Source: Granulicella sapmiensis (lineage in GTDB: Bacteria > Acidobacteriota > Terriglobia > Terriglobales > Acidobacteriaceae). Taken from it: DNA of 64,000 nucleotides. Positions within the stretch are counted from its first letter, which is position 1. Each line of letters opens with the position of its first letter. The DNA is taken from positions 1-64,000 of the forward strand of contig JAMFSR010000019.1 in NCBI GenBank assembly GCA_026225395.1, in the 5' to 3' direction. The position numbers and the translations under genes are program-made. Positions 60,399 through 64,000 of this stretch are shown here, piece after piece. A model generated the notes under the pieces. That model was not told where the DNA came from, did not search any database, and saw only the letters and a program-made list of their open reading frames with translations.

Positions 60399-60709
60399 TG
60401 GCGAGATCGTATCCCAAGAAATATCCGAGTGCCGTGTTGGCCGCGATTCACGAAACAGGCATAGGGCTTCATCGGGCCGGAGGTTTGAGCGATGAGGATA
60501 TGTGTAAATTTGATTTGTTGTGCCTGAAACAAATTGCAACCGAAGTTAGCCGAGAAGGCGATGGTTGGAGCATCCATGCCGAGAAGGCCGACGTTGTGGG
60601 TCGCGGGCCAATATTGACCGAAGCCCGACAGAACTTCGAGAAGCTTTTCGAGAGCCATGCGAGAACTCGCGCTGCGTTGTCGCGAAGAAGAAGGCGCAAC
60701 CACCGCTAA
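60395..60709 (+). CDS. Chimeric small protein with HigA-antitoxin-like N-terminus, 104 aa
   Basis: Starts [20 protein letters not shown], then [20 protein letters not shown], the opening of XRE/HigA-type antitoxins (AAIHET-xLH-AG, then FDxLCL). The expected helix-turn-helix does not follow; instead the chain reads [20 protein letters not shown] and ends in a very basic tail (RRRRRNHR). It overlaps the hslV stop (ATGATGA). It is probably an antitoxin gene truncated and fused to other sequence, AT-richer than hslV. Confidence 0.45.
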   Translation: MMARSYPKKYPSAVLAAIHETGIGLHRAGGLSDEDMCKFDLLCLKQIATEVSREGDGWSIHAEKADVVGRGPILTEARQNFEKLFESHARTRAALSRRRRRNHR

Positions 60710-61321
60710 TCAATCTTGCGAGTAGGGTCCATTCGGAACCGCTGCGGCCCCGCCGAAGTAATAGTCGCAAGCTGCGTTGTAATCCGCGTCGTTAGACTCG
60801 ATGAGCATTCTCGACTTTGACAAGGGCATACCTATAATTTCGTCCTTCGTGTACTTGAGATTTTGATCTGCAAGATCTTTCAACCGTGGGAGTATCGCTG
60901 TCAATGCAGAATGGCCTGACGGCGTCAATACCCAGTAGTTGCCAATCGGTTCAACTTCAGCCTTTGCTTTCATATTTGATAAGACCGCCGAAACTGATGA
61001 TGCGAATCGCTCGGCTTTGCTCGTTCGACCACCTTTTTCTAGCAAATCGGCGACCGAAGCGGTAGATAAGCCCACCTTTCCGGCTTGCGAAAGTATCCAT
61101 AAACAAGCCCACCTGATGCTTATGAGTGAATATATTCCGGGTGTACGTGGCGATGTTTGGGATGCGGGAGCAGTTGTCCGTTCATGAGAGACCGTCGAAG
61201 GCAGACTGACAGAAGCCAAGATAGCGATGGCATCATCAAGCGTCTTGATCTCTGCGGAGAGTTGGTCTCGGCGACGCCCCAAGGATTTGATTGTCGCTTC
61301 GTAAGTTTCGTCGGCAGCCAT
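60710..61321 (-). CDS. Uncharacterised helical protein with winged-helix-like segment, 203 aa
   Basis: An N-terminal coiled coil (ETYEATIKSLGRRRDQLSAE, IKTLDDAIAILAS) is followed by a winged-helix-like region (WACLWILSQAGKVGLSTASV, ADLLEKGGRTSKAERFASSV, NYWVLTPSGHSAL) of the kind seen in accessory, phage and island proteins. The family was not recognised. It is convergent with the chimeric gene, has lower GC than hslU, and lies within the insertion between hslV and hslU. Confidence 0.5.
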   Translation of the reverse strand: MAADETYEATIKSLGRRRDQLSAEIKTLDDAIAILASVSLPSTVSHERTTAPASQTSPRTPGIYSLISIRWACLWILSQAGKVGLSTASVADLLEKGGRTSKAERFASSVSAVLSNMKAKAEVEPIGNYWVLTPSGHSALTAILPRLKDLADQNLKYTKDEIIGMPLSKSRMLIESNDADYNAACDYYFGGAAAVPNGPYSQD

Positions 61322-61343
61322 TCAGTGCCCCTGATAGAATAAT

Positions 61344-61367
61344 GTGGCGGTGGGGATTCGAACCCCA
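61344..61367 (-). other. tRNA-like 3' fragment (T-arm and acceptor strand)
   Basis: On the minus strand TGGGG-TTCGAAT-CCCCA forms a perfect T arm, followed by CCGCCAC as a 3' acceptor strand. No matching 5' acceptor (GTGGCGG), D arm or anticodon arm occurs upstream. It is therefore a fragment and not a gene, the kind of scar left by integration at a tRNA. Confidence 0.55.
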
Positions 61368-61410
61368 ACGGAAAAGCTTCAGAGATCAACCCAAATACGA
61401 TTCCAACAAA

Positions 61411-61433
61411 GCGCCGAGCTCAGAACTCGGCGC
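61411..61433. terminator. GC-rich hairpin between the insertion and hslU
   Basis: GCGCCGAG (61411-61418) pairs perfectly with CTCGGCGC (61426-61433) around CTCAGAA. There is no good T run on the plus strand; on the minus strand TTTGTTGG follows. It may end minus-strand transcription or insulate hslU. Confidence 0.45.
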
Positions 61434-61549
61434 TATGTCCTGTCTGCCTATTGCAGCACCGCCTGTCGTTAGTGTACACGCAACAAGGCAATGCGTATAT
61501 AAATATAAAAACATTTACTACTTTTACTTATTGACACCAAGGAGCCGGT

Positions 61550-63238
61550 TTGGCGATTTATCTTCCTGGAACGGCTGAAGACCAGGCGCTTGCGCTGGAT
61601 GAGATGACACCGCGCGAGATCGTCGCGGAGCTGGATAAGTATGTGGTGGGGCAGGCGGCTGCGAAGCGGGCTGTGGCGATTGCGCTGCGGAATCGCTCGC
61701 GGAGGCAGAAGCTTGCGCCGGATCTTGCGGAAGAGATCATGCCGAAGAACATCCTGATGATTGGGTCGACCGGCGTGGGCAAGACGGAGATTGCGCGGAG
61801 GCTGGCGAAGCTGACGAACTCGCCGTTTTTGAAGGTGGAGGCTTCGAAGTTTACCGAGGTCGGGTATGTGGGGCGCGATGTGGAGTCGATGGTGCGGGAC
61901 CTGGTGGAGATCGGCATCGACATGGTGAGGGAAGAGAAGCTGGAAGAGATTGAGGATCGCGCGGAGCTGGCTGCGGAAGAGAGATTGGTGGAGTTGCTGG
62001 TGGCGCAGGGAACGGGAACCCTTGTTGACCCCACCCACGACGATAAGGCCGTCGTGAACGCCACGCCTGCGAGCAAAGACCGCTCGCAGGGGACCCCGGT
62101 TGGGCCACCCAGTGTTGTGGATGGTGCTCCGCTGGAGGTTGTGGCGGCGCATGCGATAAAGACCGATGGGTTTGGGGCGCCGATCATTGCGAGTGTCGAG
62201 GAGAAGCCGCCGGTGCTGGTGATTGTGCCGAAGAGCGATGCGGAGAAGGCGCGGGAGAAGGACCGGATTCGGCAGCAGTTGCGTGAGGGCAAGCTGGACG
62301 ATCGGATGATCGAGATTGAGACGCGCGACCGGATGCAGCCGCAGATTGAGTTCATTGGCAATGCGCCGGGTGGGTCGGATGATGTGGAAGCTAGCGGTAT
62401 GAAGGAGATGCTCGCCGGGATGTTTGGGCAGCGGACGCGGAAGAGGCCGATGAAGGTGGCCGATGCGTTCGATTACCTTTCGCAGGAAGAAGAAGGCCGG
62501 TTGCTGGATATGGACCAGGTGACGCGGCTGGCGATTGAGCGGGTCGAGGATTCAGGGATGGTGTTTCTCGATGAGATCGACAAGATTGCCGGACGCGAGG
62601 GCGGGCACGGGCCGGACATCAGCCGCGAGGGTGTGCAGCGGGATATTCTGCCGATCATTGAAGGCACGACCGTGAGCACGAAGTACGGCATGGTGACGAC
62701 GGACCACATCTTGTTTATTGCGGCGGGTGCGTTCCATGTTTCGAAGCCGAGTGATCTGATTCCCGAACTGCAGGGACGTTTTCCGATTCGCGTGGAGTTG
62801 TTGCCGTTGACAGTGGCGGACTTCCTGCGGATTTTGACGGAGCCGCGGGCTTCGCTGGTGAAGCAGGCGGTGGCACTGCTGGAGACGGAAGGGCTGACGC
62901 TGGAGTTTGCTCCGGAGGCGCTGGAAGAGATGGCTACGTTTGCGTTCCAGGTGAATGAGACGACGGAGAACATCGGTGCGCGGCGGCTGCATACGATCAT
63001 GGAGAAGGTGCTGGATGAAATCAGCTTTGCAGCTCCGGACATGATGAAGGTTGGGGCGGGTGCTTCGCCTGTGACTGCTAGCGATGCAGAGAAGCCGCTG
63101 CCGGTGCTGGTGGAGCGGGCGATCGATCGCGAGGGTGTCAGCACGGTGCAGCGGGTGCTTCGTGTGGAGCGTGCCTATGTGCAGCAGCAGGTGGCGGATA
63201 TCGTGAAGAACCAGGACCTGAGCCGGTACATCCTTTAG
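61550..63238 (+). CDS. hslU: ATP-dependent protease ATPase subunit HslU with enlarged I domain, 562 aa
   Basis: The AAA+ unfoldase feeding HslV. It opens [20 protein letters not shown]. The Walker A is [17 protein letters not shown], with the pore motif GYVGRD; the Walker B is [16 protein letters not shown] and sensor 2 is in [15 protein letters not shown]. The C-terminal DLSRYIL tail inserts into HslV. It is about 120 residues longer than the E. coli protein: the I domain is expanded, and residues about 160-187 translate a palindromic repeat ([20 protein letters not shown]). An Ala/Ser/Pro insert also occurs near residue 505. TTG 61550 has AAGGAG six bases upstream. Confidence 0.95.
   Translation: MAIYLPGTAEDQALALDEMTPREIVAELDKYVVGQAAAKRAVAIALRNRSRRQKLAPDLAEEIMPKNILMIGSTGVGKTEIARRLAKLTNSPFLKVEASKFTEVGYVGRDVESMVRDLVEIGIDMVREEKLEEIEDRAELAAEERLVELLVAQGTGTLVDPTHDDKAVVNATPASKDRSQGTPVGPPSVVDGAPLEVVAAHAIKTDGFGAPIIASVEEKPPVLVIVPKSDAEKAREKDRIRQQLREGKLDDRMIEIETRDRMQPQIEFIGNAPGGSDDVEASGMKEMLAGMFGQRTRKRPMKVADAFDYLSQEEEGRLLDMDQVTRLAIERVEDSGMVFLDEIDKIAGREGGHGPDISREGVQRDILPIIEGTTVSTKYGMVTTDHILFIAAGAFHVSKPSDLIPELQGRFPIRVELLPLTVADFLRILTEPRASLVKQAVALLETEGLTLEFAPEALEEMATFAFQVNETTENIGARRLHTIMEKVLDEISFAAPDMMKVGAGASPVTASDAEKPLPVLVERAIDREGVSTVQRVLRVERAYVQQQVADIVKNQDLSRYIL
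62029..62110. repeat. Palindromic element inside hslU
   Basis: It is bounded by CCCCACCC and GGGCCACCC like other copies, but inside it carries two other hairpins: ACGACG/CGTCGT and CTGCGAGC/GCTCGCAG. The GGGGACCCCGGTTGGG linker is shared with 33258-33369. The 82-bp segment stays in frame with hslU. Confidence 0.85.
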
Positions 63239-63270
63239 ACATTAGAGGATAGACAATAGAGGATAGAGAC

Positions 63271-64000
63271 GTGGGTGTAGAGCTGCTGGCTTGGCGTAAG
63301 CGGTATGGGTTTGGCCGAGTCGACGCTTTTGTGCTGGCGCTGTATGCGGCCGTGCTGGCGGTGACGATTCCATTCCATGAGCCGTGGGCCGATGAAGCGC
63401 AGGCTTGGGTGCTGGCGCGGGATAGTTCGCTGTGGGAGATCTTTCGGTATCGGTTGCACTATGAAGGGACGCCGGCGCTGTGGCACTTTTTGCTGCGGGT
63501 GTTGATTGTCGCGCACGTGCCGTGGGTTGCGGTGGGGTGGGTCTGTGGCGTGATCGCGGTGGCAGGCGTTGCGGTGTGGCTGCGGTGGTCGCCGTTTCCG
63601 ATGGTGGTGCGCGTGTTGGTGCTGTTCACGTTCTTTGTGCTGTATCAGTATGGCGTGGTGGCGCGGAGCTATGTGCTGTTTCCGCTGTTGCTGTTTGGGT
63701 TGTGCGCGGTGTATTGCGCGCGGTCGCGACAGGTGCTTTGGTTTGCGGTGTTGGCGGGATTGCTGGCGAACCTTTGTCTGCAGGGCGCGATTGTTTCGGG
63801 GCTGTTCACGGTGTTGTATGTGTGGGAGCTTTGGCGCGGTCGTGTAAGAGCTCGGGGGATGCGGCGGGCGGTTGCTGTGCTGGTGGTGGCGTGGGGGATG
63901 TGTGCTTATGCGGCGATGCCGGCGCCGGATGTAGGGTTTGCGGTGCAGGATGCGGTTTCGGGTGGGGTGGTGCATCGGTTGCTGGTAAAGGTGATTGGGG
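63271..64000 (+). CDS. Polytopic glycosyltransferase-like (GT-C type) protein, 3' end cut by window
   Basis: GTG 63271 with GAGGA upstream opens a frame that runs off the window (243 codons). FHEPWADEAQAWVLARDSSL has the acidic pair after the first membrane helix, typical of GT-C type transferases, and YEGTPALWHFLL the next conserved loop. At least six membrane helices follow. The coding strand is G-rich. It starts 32 bases after hslU. AGAGGATAGA occurs twice in that gap (63243-63267). Confidence 0.65.
   Translation, partial: MGVELLAWRKRYGFGRVDAFVLALYAAVLAVTIPFHEPWADEAQAWVLARDSSLWEIFRYRLHYEGTPALWHFLLRVLIVAHVPWVAVGWVCGVIAVAGVAVWLRWSPFPMVVRVLVLFTFFVLYQYGVVARSYVLFPLLLFGLCAVYCARSRQVLWFAVLAGLLANLCLQGAIVSGLFTVLYVWELWRGRVRARGMRRAVAVLVVAWGMCAYAAMPAPDVGFAVQDAVSGGVVHRLLVKVIG

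Noticed and set aside
61340-61440. A complete tRNA gene on the minus strand
   Set aside because: Only the T arm and a 3' acceptor strand are visible; no D arm, anticodon arm or matching 5' acceptor could be found upstream.

Overview
The window reads as chromosomal DNA of an acidobacterium, most likely the Acidobacteriaceae (subdivision 1; Granulicella, Edaphobacter or Terriglobus type). This is an inference from the GC-rich housekeeping genes, a VWFA-related protein of the acidobacterial type, frequent GTG/TTG starts, and dense short repeats of a kind I associate with that family. No rRNA, CRISPR array, complete tRNA or intact insertion sequence was found.

Layout. 1-14.4 kb is an accessory region: regulator/dehydrogenase pairs, a MocR regulator, an EAL-PAS phosphodiesterase, orphan small proteins, a repeat field (10.6-11.6 kb) and an arsenic operon (arsC-arsM / arsR-acr3). 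A decayed copy of the 5' end of the hexose-6-phosphate mutarotase gene lies at 1.6-1.8 kb, and the intact gene starts at 14.6 kb, so about 13 kb appears inserted beside it. 14.6-18.6 kb holds mutarotase-maf, vapBC, a CDP-alcohol phosphotransferase, greA and ruvX. 18.6-31 kb holds an alginate lyase-like protein, a membrane glycosyltransferase, a TetR-controlled locus, aldo/keto and epimerase-like reductases, mltG, a lipoprotein and a Gfo/Idh oxidoreductase.

31.5-33.6 kb is a compact unusual cassette: a textbook promoter, about 270 nt of strongly structured leader, a 63-aa zinc-ribbon protein, a sigma-region-4-like protein, a strong terminator, a small basic protein and a truncated secreted gene. 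33.8-39.1 kb carries the lipoate-dependent genes (two-lipoyl E2, lipB, lpdA) around an AT-richer TPR membrane gene. 39.2-45.5 kb has a lysozyme, a nucleoside hydrolase, hemB and mutS2. 46-49.5 kb has a VWA protein and a large cysteine-rich radical SAM protein resembling tetraether lipid synthases. 49.6-55 kb has DoxX-like proteins, brnTA, an MFS exporter and a type III polyketide synthase with its methyltransferase. 55-64 kb has mutY, an M28 peptidase, hslV and hslU (split by a small insertion) and the start of a membrane glycosyltransferase-like gene.

The most striking genome-scale feature is a family of short palindromic elements with fixed ends (GGGTGGCCCAT ... GTGGGG) and a variable inner stem, with about a dozen copies. 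Three copies are read in frame inside genes: hslU, a Gfo/Idh oxidoreductase and the sigma-like gene. The plus strand also switches between C-rich and G-rich blocks near 18, 40 and 55 kb regardless of gene direction, which suggests past inversions.
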